Assembly: GCF_003853415.1 (NCBI RefSeq)
Contig: NZ_QTPP01000019.1
Location: 1-64,000, forward strand
Origin: Burkholderia sp. Bp9142
GTDB taxonomy: Bacteria > Pseudomonadota > Gammaproteobacteria > Burkholderiales > Burkholderiaceae
Length of the DNA stretch: 64,000 nucleotides
Reading direction: 5' to 3'
Shown in pieces: positions 26,329-35,583 of the stretch. The notes under the pieces were generated by a model that saw nothing but the letters and a program-made list of their open reading frames with translations, was not told the DNA's origin and made no database searches. The position numbers and the translations under genes were made by a program. Each line of letters starts with the position of its first letter. Within the stretch, counting starts at the first letter, position 1.

Positions 26329-26867
26329 TGCAACGACGGCAACAACGGCAGCGACGGCAGCGACGCACCCGAGCGCAGCATGCGCGCGGCCCCGGTATCA
26401 TCCGGCTGCAGGTTGCGCACGGCGCGTTTTCGCGCACCTGGCCAGCCGCGACGAAAGACGAAAGACATTAGTAAGATTCAATGCATCACCCGCCCCCGCC
26501 CTGCCCGCCGCCCCCGCATTCAAATAATCGCCTTAACGGATTCGAACTAGGCGTATACACGCGTTCCGCGACGACGAAGCCCCGTTGCACGCCGATATAA
26601 GCGCTGCGACATGCGCTGCATGCTCTTCCCCCAATGGGACGTGATGGGCCGTTCGCCTAACCTTCGCTACGGCAAAGCACACGTGACGGGATCGACCCAC
26701 CACGCGTCATACGACGCGACACCCTCGCGCCCTTCGGCGCGCGTACGGCGACACGAATCACGCGTCGTGCGTCCCCGCGACGTTGCCGATTATTTCAACC
26801 AGATACGAGACACCCTGACGACGGTCCGCTACAGGCCGTTTCAGCATGCTGATAAAGGAGCAAGCTC
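26329..26867. other. 539-base gap with long leader before the NCS2 permease
   Basis: No convincing gene is seen. The start carries a 9-base tandem repeat (GGCAACAAC/GGCAGCGAC type, about 26335-26365). Within the last 170 bases two small hairpins lie side by side: CGCGTC-ATAC-GACGCG (26703-26718) and CGCGCC-CTTC-GGCGCG (26726-26741). A structured 5' leader of the purine permease is possible; I could not match it to a known riboswitch. Confidence 0.4.
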
Positions 26868-28256
26868 ATGAGTGATACCCCGGTGCAGCCGACGGTCGGC
26901 GTCGGCGCGGAAGAAACGGACCTCGGCACCAAGGGAGTCCTCGACCGGTATTTCGACATTTCGTCGCGCGGCAGCACGCAGCGTCGCGAGATCGTCGCGG
27001 GCGTGACCACCTTCCTCGCGATGGTCTATTCCGTGTTCGTCGTGCCCGGCATGTTCGGCAAGGCCGGCTTCGACACGAGCGCGGTATTCGTCGCGGTCTG
27101 CCTCACCACCGCCTTCGGCTCGCTGCTGATGGGCCTGTGGGCGAAACTGCCGATCGCGATCGGCTGCGCGATCTCGCTGACCGCGTTCACCGCGTTCGGC
27201 CTCGTGCTCGGCAAGGGCCTGCATCCGACCGTCGCGCTCGGCGCCGTGTTCCTGATGGGTCTCGTGTTCACGGGCATCTCGGTCACCGGCGTGCGTTCGT
27301 GGATCCTGCGAAACCTGCCCGCCGGCGTCGCGCACGGCACCGGGATCGGCATCGGCCTGTTCCTGCTGCTGATCGCATCGAACGACGTCGGGCTCGTGAT
27401 CAAGAACCCGGGCGCCGGCCTGCCGGTGTCGCTCGGCCAGATCACCGCGTTCCCGGTCATCATGTCGGTCGTCGGCCTCGCCGCGATCTTCGGGCTCGAG
27501 AAGCGGCGCGTGCCGGGCGGCATCCTGCTCGTCGTGGTCGCGATCTCGCTGATCGGCCTCGTGTTCGATCCGGCCGTGAAATACCGCGGCATCTTCGCGC
27601 TGCCGTCGCTGAGCGCGCCGGGCCACGCCTCGCTGATCGGCGCGATGGACCTCAAGGGCGCGCTGTCGATGGCCGTGCTGCCGAGCGTGCTGGCGCTCGT
27701 GATGACTGCCGTGTTCGACGCGACCGGCACGATCCGCGCGGTCGCGGGCCAGGCGGGCCAGCTCGACGAGAACGGCCGCATCATCAACGGCGGCCGTGCG
27801 CTGACCGCCGATTCGATCAGCTCGATCTTCTCCGGCTTCCTCGGCGGCGCGCCGGCGGCGGCCTACATCGAGTCGAGCGTCGGCGTGGCCGCCGGCGCGA
27901 AGACGGGCCTCGCGGCCGCGGTGGTCGGCCTGCTGTTCCTGGTCGTGATGTTCTTCTCGCCGCTCGCGGGCCTCGTGCCGTCTTACGCAACCGCCCCCGC
28001 GCTGATGTACGTCGGCCTGCTGATGCTCGGCAGCGTGAGCAAGCTGCACATGGACGACATGGTCGATGCGATGTCGGGCCTCGTGTGCGCGGTGTTCATC
28101 GTGCTGACCGCGAACATCGTGACCGGCATCATGCTCGGCTTCTCGACGCTCGTGATCGGCCGCGTCGCCAGCGGCGAGTTCCGCAAGCTCAACGTCGGCA
28201 CCGTGCTCATCGCGGCCGTGCTCGTCACGTTCTATCTCGGCGGCTGGGCGATCTGA
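26868..28256 (+). CDS. NCS2 family purine permease (AzgA/GhxP-like)
   Basis: A 462-residue inner-membrane proton symporter for adenine, guanine or hypoxanthine. It has about 13 hydrophobic segments; [26 protein letters not shown] at the N-terminus, [41 protein letters not shown] residues in segment 10 and the [10 protein letters not shown] region mark the AzgA subgroup. AAAGGAG precedes the ATG. A strong intrinsic terminator follows 90 bases on. The long upstream leader may regulate it. Confidence 0.88.
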   Translation: MSDTPVQPTVGVGAEETDLGTKGVLDRYFDISSRGSTQRREIVAGVTTFLAMVYSVFVVPGMFGKAGFDTSAVFVAVCLTTAFGSLLMGLWAKLPIAIGCAISLTAFTAFGLVLGKGLHPTVALGAVFLMGLVFTGISVTGVRSWILRNLPAGVAHGTGIGIGLFLLLIASNDVGLVIKNPGAGLPVSLGQITAFPVIMSVVGLAAIFGLEKRRVPGGILLVVVAISLIGLVFDPAVKYRGIFALPSLSAPGHASLIGAMDLKGALSMAVLPSVLALVMTAVFDATGTIRAVAGQAGQLDENGRIINGGRALTADSISSIFSGFLGGAPAAAYIESSVGVAAGAKTGLAAAVVGLLFLVVMFFSPLAGLVPSYATAPALMYVGLLMLGSVSKLHMDDMVDAMSGLVCAVFIVLTANIVTGIMLGFSTLVIGRVASGEFRKLNVGTVLIAAVLVTFYLGGWAI

Positions 28257-28346
28257 CCGCGGATCCTGCGCGACGTCGCCCGCGAAAAGGGCGGCGCGCA
28301 TCGGGACGGCAACGTCTCCTCCACCATCGTCGTTGATGGTCTCCAG

Positions 28347-28377
28347 GCCTGGAAACGCATGTTTCCAGGCTTTTTTT
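28347..28377 (+). terminator. Intrinsic terminator of the NCS2 permease gene
   Basis: GCCTGGAAAC, loop GCAT, GTTTCCAGGC, then seven T residues. It is a textbook rho-independent terminator on the plus strand. Confidence 0.92.
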
Positions 28378-28504
28378 GCGGCGCGGCGGCGCACGGGGAG
28401 CGACAGGCTCCGCCCGGCCGTGCGCGGGCCTGCGGCGCGGGCACGCAGGCGGCGCACGCATGGCGCGCCGATGCTACGATCTCGCTTTCCCCGCGGGAGC
28501 CGCC

Positions 28505-29098
28505 ATGAACGCACTCGGCATCGTCTCCGAATCATTCAGCAGGACCTCGGTGCGCAAGCCGCCGTTCATTCCGTCGTTCGGCTTCCACGAAGTGCACGAA
28601 TCGAAGCCGATCGATGCCGCCCCGGCGCGCATCATCGACGCGGTCGCCACGATCGACATGCGCACGGATCCGATCGTCGATGCGCTGCTCACGGTACGCG
28701 AATTGCCGGCGAGCGTCGCCGATACGCTGCGCAACGGCGCCGCCCGGCGCGAGCGCGCGCGCTTCGGCCTCCACACGTTCACGCTGCTGCATCGCGACGA
28801 CACGTCGCTGTCGCTCGGCCTCGTCGGCCGCTTCTGGCGCCCGGACCTCGGCGTGCGCACGGTGGCCGACGCAGCAGCCTTCATCCGGCACGACGACGCG
28901 CGCGACGCGAAGCTCGTGCTCCGCTTCGAGGTCATCGGGCGGCCGTCCGGCCTGCAGCTGCTGCGCACCGAAACCTTCGTGCATTGCCCGACGGCCCGCA
29001 CGCGGCTGCTGTTCACGCCGTACTGGCTCGCGATCCGGCTCGCGAGCGGATGGATCCGGCGCCGCACGCTTGCAGCGGTCGAGACGGCGCTGGCTTAG
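28505..29098 (+). CDS. Hypothetical protein, possibly SRPBCC-like
   Basis: A 197-residue soluble protein with no motif I recognise with certainty. The alternating segments FHEVHESKPIDAAPARIIDAVATIDM, SLSLGLVGRFWRP and LVLRFEVIGRPSGLQLLRTET resemble the helix-grip (SRPBCC/START-like) folds seen in polyketide cyclase-like families. No signal peptide or membrane segment. ATG 28505 follows GGGAG. It stands alone between a terminator and a minus-strand membrane gene pair. Confidence 0.7.
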   Translation: MNALGIVSESFSRTSVRKPPFIPSFGFHEVHESKPIDAAPARIIDAVATIDMRTDPIVDALLTVRELPASVADTLRNGAARRERARFGLHTFTLLHRDDTSLSLGLVGRFWRPDLGVRTVADAAAFIRHDDARDAKLVLRFEVIGRPSGLQLLRTETFVHCPTARTRLLFTPYWLAIRLASGWIRRRTLAAVETALA

Positions 29099-29128
29099 CG
29101 GGCCCAGGGCCCGCGCCGGTCGTGCGCG

Positions 29129-29530
29129 TCAGAACGGCTTGATCACGACCAGCCCGACGACGATCGCCGTCGCGACCACGACCGCGCCCGCCGCCTGCCC
29201 GAGCCACGATGCCGGCACGACGACGAGAGCGTCGCGCTCCATGCGCCGCAGCGTGCCGGCCAGGATGCCGTGCAGCGCCGACAGCGCGACGACGACCGCG
29301 AGCTTCACCGACAGCCACGCGGCGCCGAACCAGTGTCCGCTCAGCGCGATCGCGATCCCCGTGATCCAGACCAGCACGAGCGCGGGCACCGTCACCGTGC
29401 GATCCCAGCGCCGCACCGCGCGATGCACGGCCAGGTTCGCGATACGGACGCCGACGGACCGCATCAGCAGCCCGCCGACGAACGTGACGATGGCGGCGAC
29501 ATGCACGGCCTTCAGCAACAGGTAGGTCAT
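29129..29530 (-). CDS. Small integral membrane protein (CopD/DUF2269-like)
   Basis: A 133-residue protein with four hydrophobic segments, starting MTYLLLKAVHVAAIVTFVGGLL. The early histidine in the first segment (KAVHVAAIV) and the overall size recall CopD/DUF2269-type proteins, some of which bind copper or heme. Function is unknown. Its ATG overlaps the stop of the upstream DUF3817-like gene by four bases, so the two are translationally coupled. Confidence 0.75.
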   Translation of the reverse strand: MTYLLLKAVHVAAIVTFVGGLLMRSVGVRIANLAVHRAVRRWDRTVTVPALVLVWITGIAIALSGHWFGAAWLSVKLAVVVALSALHGILAGTLRRMERDALVVVPASWLGQAAGAVVVATAIVVGLVVIKPF

Positions 29531-29835
29531 TGCGCGTGCCTCCTGCGCGCGATCCAGCCGGCGCTCGCCAGCCCGGCGAACGGCACGACGGCCGACAGCA
29601 CGAGTCGCGCGACTTCGCCCTTGCTCCACAGTCCGCTCGACGCGGTGCCGACGACGGCCCACACGTACATCGCGAACGCGATGCCGTGAACCGGGCCCAT
29701 GATCGATACCGCGACCGGATACCCGGCCAGATGCTTGAGCGGCACGGCGACGCACACCAGCACGACGAGCGTGGTCGCCTCGAGCAGCGACAGGTATTGC
29801 AGGTTCCGCAACGCGTTGCGATCGTCTTGTTCCAT
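29527..29835 (-). CDS. DUF3817 family membrane protein
   Basis: A 102-residue protein with three hydrophobic segments. LRNLQYLSLLEATTLVVLVCVAVPLKHLAGYP followed by GPVHGIAFAMYVWAV is the DUF3817 signature (a glutamate in segment 1 and a conserved GxxHG). Function unknown. It overlaps the next gene at an ATGA junction, forming a two-gene operon divergent from the GlxA-type regulator. Confidence 0.82.
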   Translation of the reverse strand: MEQDDRNALRNLQYLSLLEATTLVVLVCVAVPLKHLAGYPVAVSIMGPVHGIAFAMYVWAVVGTASSGLWSKGEVARLVLSAVVPFAGLASAGWIARRRHAQ

Positions 29836-29942
29836 CGGCAGGGCTCCAGGTTGGTCCGCGGCGATTATCGCGTGTGGTGCAGACCTGAACCATTGGCTAA
29901 AATGCCATCTTTAAACGGATTCTGGCCACGACCTCGAACACC

Positions 29943-30890
29943 ATGCATACGGTCGCCGTTCTCGCTTTGCCCGATGTCGTCCCGTTCGACCTGGGCGTCG
30001 CATGCGACACGTTCGCGCGCGTGCGGTCGCCCGGCGTCCCGCACCCGTACCGTGTGCGCGTGTGCAGCGAGCAGCCGCGCGTCGCCGGCGGTCTGTTCGA
30101 GCTGCGCCCCCCGTTTCGTCTCGACGCGCTGGCCGGTGCCGACACGATCGTCGTCCCCGGCACGTCCGTGCCGCTCGCGCCCACGCCGCGCCGCGTGATC
30201 GCCGCACTGCGCACGGCGGCCGCGCGCGGATGCCGGATCGCGTCGATCTGCAGCGGCGCGTTCGTGCTCGCCGAAGCCGGGCTGCTCGACGGCCTGCGCG
30301 CGACGACGCACTGGCTCGCGGCCGGCGAACTCGCGCGCCGCTATCCGAACGTCGAGGTCGACCCGAACGTGCTGTTCGTCGACAACGGGCAGATCCTGAC
30401 GTCGGCCGGCGCGGCCGCCGGCCTCGACCTGTGCCTGCACATGATCCAGGCCGACTACGGCGCGGCGGTCGCCGTCGATGCCGCACGCTGCGCGGTCGCG
30501 CCGCGCGTGCGGGACGGCGGGCAGGCGCAGTTCATCGCGCCGGAATGGCCGGCCGCCAGCGACGGGCTGCAAGACCTGATGGACTGGCTGCAGGCGAACC
30601 TGCACAAGCCGCTCACGCTCGACGAGATGGCCCGCCAGGCGTCGACGAGCGTGCGCACGCTGACGCGGCGCTTTCAGGAGCAGACGGGCACGTCGCCGCG
30701 GCAGTGGCTGCAGACCGCGCGCGTGCGGCATGCGCAGCAGTTGCTGGAAGTCACGGAGCTGTCGATCGAGCATGTCGCGACGGAGGCCGGATTCGGTTCG
30801 GTCACCGCGTTTCGCGAGCGGTTCGCGCGCATCGTCGGCACGTCGCCGCAGCGGTATCGCCACGCGTTCCGCGCGCGCGCCGGCGCATGA
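29943..30890 (+). CDS. GlxA-family AraC regulator with DJ-1/PfpI domain
   Basis: A 315-residue regulator. The N-terminal DJ-1/PfpI-like amidotransferase fold (about 1-190) contains the nucleophile-elbow SICSGAFVLAEAGLLDG, including a cysteine, and the C-terminal AraC domain (about 210-312) has two helix-turn-helices, LDEMARQASTSVRTLTRRFQ and IEHVATEAGFGSVTAFRERF. GlxA-type proteins often regulate amine or amino acid catabolism. No adjacent target is evident; the divergent genes are a DUF3817/CopD-like pair. Confidence 0.88.
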   Translation: MHTVAVLALPDVVPFDLGVACDTFARVRSPGVPHPYRVRVCSEQPRVAGGLFELRPPFRLDALAGADTIVVPGTSVPLAPTPRRVIAALRTAAARGCRIASICSGAFVLAEAGLLDGLRATTHWLAAGELARRYPNVEVDPNVLFVDNGQILTSAGAAAGLDLCLHMIQADYGAAVAVDAARCAVAPRVRDGGQAQFIAPEWPAASDGLQDLMDWLQANLHKPLTLDEMARQASTSVRTLTRRFQEQTGTSPRQWLQTARVRHAQQLLEVTELSIEHVATEAGFGSVTAFRERFARIVGTSPQRYRHAFRARAGA

Positions 30891-31032
30891 CGTTCGCGGC
30901 GCACCGGTACGCGATGCGTCGGCCCGGCGACGTGAACCCATGCGCGCACGATCGTCAGGATCGCTACCGAATACCGCCGCCGCCCCGCCTCGCCCGCCCA
31001 GGCCCCGCATTCGCGCCAACCGGACTCGATCG

Positions 31033-31953
31033 ATGACCCGCATCCGCAATCACCTGAACATCGCGCAGCTCCAGGCATTCGTCTCCGCCGCGCATCACAA
31101 GAGCCTGCGCGCCGCCGCGCGCGAGCTCGGCGTCACGCAGCCCGCGATCACGCATACGATCCGCGAACTCGAAACGGCGCTGAACGCGGAACTGCTCGTG
31201 CGCAGCGTGCGCGGCGTCGAGCTGACCGCGTGCGGCCATGCGCTGCTGCCGCGCGCCGAGCAGTTGCTCGGCGACATGCGCCGCACCGTCGAGGCCGTCG
31301 AGCAGGTGAAAGGGGAAATGTCGGGGCGCGTCGCGGTCGGCACGATGCCGTCGATCGCGCTGACCGCGCTGCCGCGCGCGGTCACCGCATTCCGCCGGTC
31401 GATGCCGAACGTCAGCCTGCATCTCGAGGAAGTGACGGTGCCCGACGCGCTCGCACAGCTGCGCAACGGCACGCTCGACATCGCTGCGATGCACCATGTA
31501 CCCGTGCTCGACCGCGATTTCACGCAGGTGCCGCTGCTGTCGACCGAATTCACCGTCGTGATGCGCGAAGGCCATCCGCTCGCGCACGCGCGCCGGTTAG
31601 AGGAATTGCTCGACGCCGAGTGGATCGTCACGGTCGGCGCCGAGCAGTTCCCGCACAGCGTGATGGTCGGGATGTTCGAGGCGCGCGGGTTGCCGCTGCC
31701 GAAGCACCTGCTGCGCTCGCCGATGTCGTTCGCGGTGACGCTCGGGCTGGTCGCGCGCTCCGACGTGATCGGCTGCTTCACGCGCCCGCTGGCCGCGATG
31801 GTGGCGCCGCTCGGCATCCGCACGGCCGAACTCGACGAAAGCATGCCGCGCTTCGACCTGTCGATCATCGCGCGCCGCGACCTGCTGCCGACGCCCGCCG
31901 TATCGCAATTCGTCACGTGCCTGCAGCGCGCTGTCAACGAAACGCTCGGTTGA
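31033..31953 (+). CDS. LysR-family transcriptional regulator
   Basis: A 306-residue LysR-type protein. The DNA-binding domain (about residues 7-66) reads AFVSAAHHKSLRAAARELGV with recognition helix QPAITHTIRELE; the effector domain starts near 95 with GRVAVGTMPSIALTALP. It resembles the CbbR/GbpR-type branch. It is followed 227 bases later by a binding-protein gene on the same strand; regulation of it is possible but no operator is clear. Start ATG 31033 gives the family N-terminus MTRIRNHLNIAQLQAF. Confidence 0.87.
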   Translation: MTRIRNHLNIAQLQAFVSAAHHKSLRAAARELGVTQPAITHTIRELETALNAELLVRSVRGVELTACGHALLPRAEQLLGDMRRTVEAVEQVKGEMSGRVAVGTMPSIALTALPRAVTAFRRSMPNVSLHLEEVTVPDALAQLRNGTLDIAAMHHVPVLDRDFTQVPLLSTEFTVVMREGHPLAHARRLEELLDAEWIVTVGAEQFPHSVMVGMFEARGLPLPKHLLRSPMSFAVTLGLVARSDVIGCFTRPLAAMVAPLGIRTAELDESMPRFDLSIIARRDLLPTPAVSQFVTCLQRAVNETLG

Positions 31954-32180
31954 ATCGTTCCTTCGTCTGAAACGGTCGCGCGAACGCCGCGCCGCCGTCG
32001 GGTCCGGTATCGGGGCATGTCCTAGGCGCCCTGCCGGTATTTTGTCTTGATAATCTTCCGCACGTCGCGCGCCCGCATCGGGCAGGCGAAACGGACTGTC
32101 CGACGCGAAGCCGCGCCGGGCCGAAGGCTTACGGCGCGGCACAACCGCGCACCCATCGAACAAAACGAGGAGTCACCGAA

Positions 32181-32963
32181 GTGAAAAAGATTCTTGCGGC
32201 TGTGACCGTGGCCCTGCTCGCCGTATCGGCCGGCACGGCATACGCGAAGGACTGGACGACCGTGCGCTTCGGCGTCGACGCGAGCTACCCGCCTTTCGAA
32301 TCGAAAGATGCGAGCGGCAAGGTGGTCGGCTTCGACGTCGATCTCGGCAACGAAATCTGCCGCCGCATGAACGCGAAGTGCGTGTGGATCGAAAACGACT
32401 TCGACGGGATGATCCCGGCGCTGAAGGCCCGCAAGTTCGACGGCGTCCTGTCGTCGATGTCGATGACGCCGGCGCGCCAGGAACAGATCGCGTTCTCGGA
32501 GAAGCTGTTCAACACGCCGACGCGCCTCGTCGCGAAGAAGGGCGCGGGCCTGCTGCCGACGGCCGAATCGCTGAAGGGCAAGTCGGTCGGCGTCGAGCAG
32601 GGCACGATCCAGGAAACCTACGCGAAGACCTACTGGGCGGCCAAGGGCGTGAAGGTCGTGCCGTACCAGAACCAGGACCAGGTCTACGCCGACCTGATCG
32701 CGGGCCGTCTGGACGCCGCGCTGCAGGACGCGGTGCAGGCCGATATCGGCTTCCTGAAGACGCCGCGCGGCGCGGGCTTCGATTTCGCCGGCAAGGATAT
32801 CGACGATCCGAAGACGCTCGGCAACGGCGCGGGCATCGGCCTGCGCAAGGAAGATACCGACCTGAAGGCGAAGATCGACGGCGCGATCGCCGGCATGCGC
32901 AAGGACGGCACGTACGACAAGATCGCGAAGAAGTACTTCGATTTCGACGTGTACGGCAAGTAA
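32181..32963 (+). CDS. Basic amino acid ABC transporter substrate-binding protein
   Basis: A 260-residue periplasmic protein of the HisJ/ArgT/LAO family (SBP family 3). A signal peptide of 22 residues ends at AYA. FGVDASYPPFESKDASGK, GFDVDLGNEICRRM, NDFDGMIPALKARKFD and the cap region GKSVGVEQGTIQE fit lysine/arginine/histidine binding. No permease or ATPase gene lies nearby; a strong terminator follows. A decayed copy of its 3' end lies at 7285-7458, in both places followed by a desuccinylase-like gene, suggesting the pair was duplicated together. Confidence 0.9.
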   Translation: MKKILAAVTVALLAVSAGTAYAKDWTTVRFGVDASYPPFESKDASGKVVGFDVDLGNEICRRMNAKCVWIENDFDGMIPALKARKFDGVLSSMSMTPARQEQIAFSEKLFNTPTRLVAKKGAGLLPTAESLKGKSVGVEQGTIQETYAKTYWAAKGVKVVPYQNQDQVYADLIAGRLDAALQDAVQADIGFLKTPRGAGFDFAGKDIDDPKTLGNGAGIGLRKEDTDLKAKIDGAIAGMRKDGTYDKIAKKYFDFDVYGK

Positions 32964-32995
32964 CGCCGCGCAACGCGCGCTTCGCATCCGCGCAG

Positions 32996-33024
32996 ACGGG
33001 CTCCGCAAGGAGCCCGTTTTTTTT
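32996..33024 (+). terminator. Intrinsic terminator of the binding-protein gene
   Basis: ACGGGCTCC, loop GCAA, GGAGCCCGT, followed by seven T residues, 33 bases after the stop codon. Confidence 0.92.
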
Positions 33025-33221
33025 GCGCGCGTGCGACCGAAAGCGGTCGGCAACGCCTGCCCGAGGGGCGGCCGGAGCGTTATTTCTTACGCGCCAACCC
33101 GATGATTTTCAAAGGAAAATAATGCGACGGGCGCGTGGTTTGATAGGTTCGCGGAAGGCAACGTACAATCGATCTTCCACGCATACCGGATCACTCGCGG
33201 CTGCGCCGCGCTCCCCTCATC

Positions 33222-34337
33222 ATGCAAACGCAGACCCATCCGCTGATTTCCCCCGCCGTCGGCACCGAACGCCAGATCACGAGCTTCCACTACGGCCCGC
33301 GCGGCGGCAAGAAGGTCTACATCCAGTCGTCGCTGCACGCGGACGAACTGCCCGGCATGCTGGTCGCCACGCTGCTGCGCCGCAAGATCGCCGCGCTCGA
33401 GACGGCCGGCAAGCTGCGCGGCGAAGTGGTCATCGTCCCCGTGCCGAACCCGATCGGCCTGTCGCAGCATGTGTTCGGCGATCACCTCGGCCGCTTCGAG
33501 CTCGGCTCGATGCAGAACTTCAACCGCAATTTCTACGATCTCGCGGCGCTCGTGCTGCCGCGCATCGAAGGCCGCCTGGCGAACGACGCGCAGCGCAACC
33601 TCGCCGCGGTGCGCGCCGCGATGCGCGAGGCGCTCGACGAGCAGAAGCCGCGCACCGAGCTCGAATCGCAGCGCCTCGCGCTGCAGAAGCTGTCGTTCGA
33701 CGCCGACATCGTGCTCGACCTGCATTGCGACAGCGACGCGGTGATGCACCTCTACACGAACCCCGACCTGTGGGAAGACGTCGAGCCGCTGTCGCGCTAC
33801 CTGGATGCGCAGGCGTCGCTGCTCGCGCTGAATTCGGTCGGCAATCCGTTCGACGAGATCCACAGCTTCTGCTGGTCGGATCTGCGCAGCCGGTTCGGCG
33901 ATCGCTTCCCGATCCCGAACGGCGCGATTTCCGTCACGGTCGAACTGCGCAGCGAGCGCGACGTGTCGTACGAATTCGCGGAGAAGGACGCGCAAGCGAT
34001 CGTCGAATACCTGACCGAGCGCGGCGTCATCGACGGCACGCCCGCGCCGCTGCCGCCGCTGGCGCATCCGGCCACGCCGCTCGCGGGCACCGATCCGCTC
34101 GTCGCGCCGGTGTCCGGCGTGATCGTGTTCCGCACGCCGGTCGGCGCGTGGATCGAGGCCGGCCAGGAGGTGGCCGACATCGTCGATCCGCTGACCGATC
34201 GCGTGATCACGCTGAAGAGCAGCGTGTCGGGCGTGCTGTACGCGCGCCAGATCGTGCGCTTCGCGACCGCCGGGATGGAAGTCGCGCGCATTGCCGGCGC
34301 GACGCCGATCCGCACCGGGTCGCTGCTGTCGGCCTGA
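33222..34337 (+). CDS. Succinylglutamate desuccinylase/aspartoacylase family protein
   Basis: A 371-residue AstE/AspA-type zinc deacylase, same length as the paralogue at 6129-7244 and alignable end to end. Zinc ligands are predicted as H39 and E42 (SLHADELPG) and H168 (VLDLHCD). Start MQTQTHPLISPAVGTERQITSF parallels the paralogue's MQIRNTPLLSPSIGTQRTLTSF. The upstream binding protein suggests import and deacylation of an N-acylated basic amino acid. A terminator separates the two genes, so co-transcription is not certain. Confidence 0.85.
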   Translation: MQTQTHPLISPAVGTERQITSFHYGPRGGKKVYIQSSLHADELPGMLVATLLRRKIAALETAGKLRGEVVIVPVPNPIGLSQHVFGDHLGRFELGSMQNFNRNFYDLAALVLPRIEGRLANDAQRNLAAVRAAMREALDEQKPRTELESQRLALQKLSFDADIVLDLHCDSDAVMHLYTNPDLWEDVEPLSRYLDAQASLLALNSVGNPFDEIHSFCWSDLRSRFGDRFPIPNGAISVTVELRSERDVSYEFAEKDAQAIVEYLTERGVIDGTPAPLPPLAHPATPLAGTDPLVAPVSGVIVFRTPVGAWIEAGQEVADIVDPLTDRVITLKSSVSGVLYARQIVRFATAGMEVARIAGATPIRTGSLLSA

Positions 34338-34381
34338 GCGGCCCGAGCCGCCCGCCCGCCGCCTCGCGGCGCGCGCCAACG

Positions 34382-34407
34382 AAATCGCCCGCTTGCGCGG
34401 GCGATTT
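34382..34407. terminator. Bidirectional terminator
   Basis: AAATCGCCCGC, loop TTGC, GCGGGCGATTT (34397-34407). It lies between the desuccinylase-like gene and the convergent MetQ-like gene; A and T ends suit both strands. Confidence 0.75.
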
Positions 34408-34469
34408 GCTTTCCGGCCTGGCGGGATGCCCGGCGACGCGGCCGGGCGGCGGCGCGCTTGCGCCGGCGT

Positions 34470-35276
34470 TCAGAACGCCGGCACGATCGCGCCGCCGAAC
34501 TTCCGGTCGATGAACTTGCGCACGTCGTCCGATTCATAGGCCGCGACGAGCTTCTTCACCCACGGCTTGTCCTTGTCCTGCGCGCGCACCGCGATCAGGT
34601 TCGCGTACGGCCCGCGCAGGTCCTCGATCGCGATCGCATCCTTCACCGGCGTGAGCCCGGCCTTCACCGCGTAGTCGGTGTTGATCGACGCGGCGTCGAG
34701 GTCGGGCAGCGCGCGCGGCAGTTGCGCGGCGTCGAGTTCGACGATCCTGATCTTCTTCGGATTCTCGGCGACGTCGAGCGGCGTCGCGTTCACGCCGTTC
34801 GTGCCGGCCCCCGCCTTCAGCTTGATCACCCCGTATTTCTGCAGCAGCAGCAGCGCGCGGTTGCCGTTCGACGGATCGTTCTGGATTCCGACCTTCGCGC
34901 CGGCCGGCAAGTCCTTCAGCGACTTGAGCTGCTTCGAATAGAAGCCCATCGGCGCTGTGTAGGTCAGCCCGACATTGACGATCCTGTAGCCGCGCTGCTT
35001 GATCTGGCTGTCGAGAAACGGCTGGTGCTGGAAGCCGTTCGCATCGAGGTCGCCCGCGTCGAGCGCCGCGTTCGGCTGCACGTAGTCGTTGAATTCGATG
35101 ACCTTGATCGCGAGCCCTTCGCGTGCGGCGACTTTCGTCACCTCGGTCCAGATCTGTGCGTCGGGGCCGCTCATCGTGCCGATCTTCAGCGTCTGCGGAT
35201 CGGCGTGCGCGCCGGGCGCGGCAAGGGCCAGCGCCGCGGCAAGCGCGCCGAGGCCGGTCAGGATCGAACGTCGCAT
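34470..35276 (-). CDS. MetQ/NlpA-family substrate-binding protein
   Basis: A 268-residue periplasmic protein of the NlpA family that binds D/L-methionine for the MetNI transporter. LKIGTMSGPDAQIWTEVTKVAAREGLAIKVIEFNDYVQPNAALDAGDLDANGFQHQPFL is the family's opening block. Oddly, the signal MRRSILTGLGALAAALALAAPGAHA lacks a lipobox cysteine, so it should be soluble rather than lipid-anchored. No metN or metI genes are adjacent. I chose the ATG at 35276 because it begins the signal peptide; an upstream open frame is not a plausible start. Confidence 0.85.
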   Translation of the reverse strand: MRRSILTGLGALAAALALAAPGAHADPQTLKIGTMSGPDAQIWTEVTKVAAREGLAIKVIEFNDYVQPNAALDAGDLDANGFQHQPFLDSQIKQRGYRIVNVGLTYTAPMGFYSKQLKSLKDLPAGAKVGIQNDPSNGNRALLLLQKYGVIKLKAGAGTNGVNATPLDVAENPKKIRIVELDAAQLPRALPDLDAASINTDYAVKAGLTPVKDAIAIEDLRGPYANLIAVRAQDKDKPWVKKLVAAYESDDVRKFIDRKFGGAIVPAF

Positions 35277-35583
35277 GGTGTCCTCTTGTCCCGTGTCGTT
35301 GTTGAAGCGCGCATCGTGGCACGGGGCCGGAACGGCACCAACCAAGCTTATCTCATGTGCATATTCCTGACTCCGATCGAATCTCAGGCGGAATCGGTAT
35401 AACTCCCTGCTATACAACCGGGCAAAATCCAGTGTCGCATCGGCGCCACAGGTTCGTCATATGACAAAGGCTGTCACATTCATTACGTGGCCCGCCGATA
35501 AAGTTGCGACCGGTCCGTGAAAGCGCCCGCAGAGAGCGCCGGAACCGCAACTGGACACGCCATTTATTCGCTCGGAGAATCCT
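35277..35583. other. Divergent intergenic region metQ-like/porin
   Basis: No gene. It contains the palindrome GTCATATGAC (35456-35465) and a nearby AT-rich stretch (TATACAACC, 35411-35419) that could be promoter elements for the porin; assignment is uncertain. Confidence 0.35.

Noticed and set aside
26335-26365. Short tandem repeat of GGCAACAAC/GGCAGCGAC type after a TetR gene
   Set aside because: Only about four imperfect 9-base units right after the stop codon; no CRISPR-like spacers or other sign of function.
29129-29893. A single 254-codon protein spanning the two small membrane protein genes
   Set aside because: That frame uses the wrong phase for the DUF3817 gene; two overlapping genes with an ATGA junction explain the region better.
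35277-35583. Possible methionine-related riboswitch before the MetQ-like gene
   Set aside because: No SAM-riboswitch core or conserved helices are recognisable; only short unrelated dyads.
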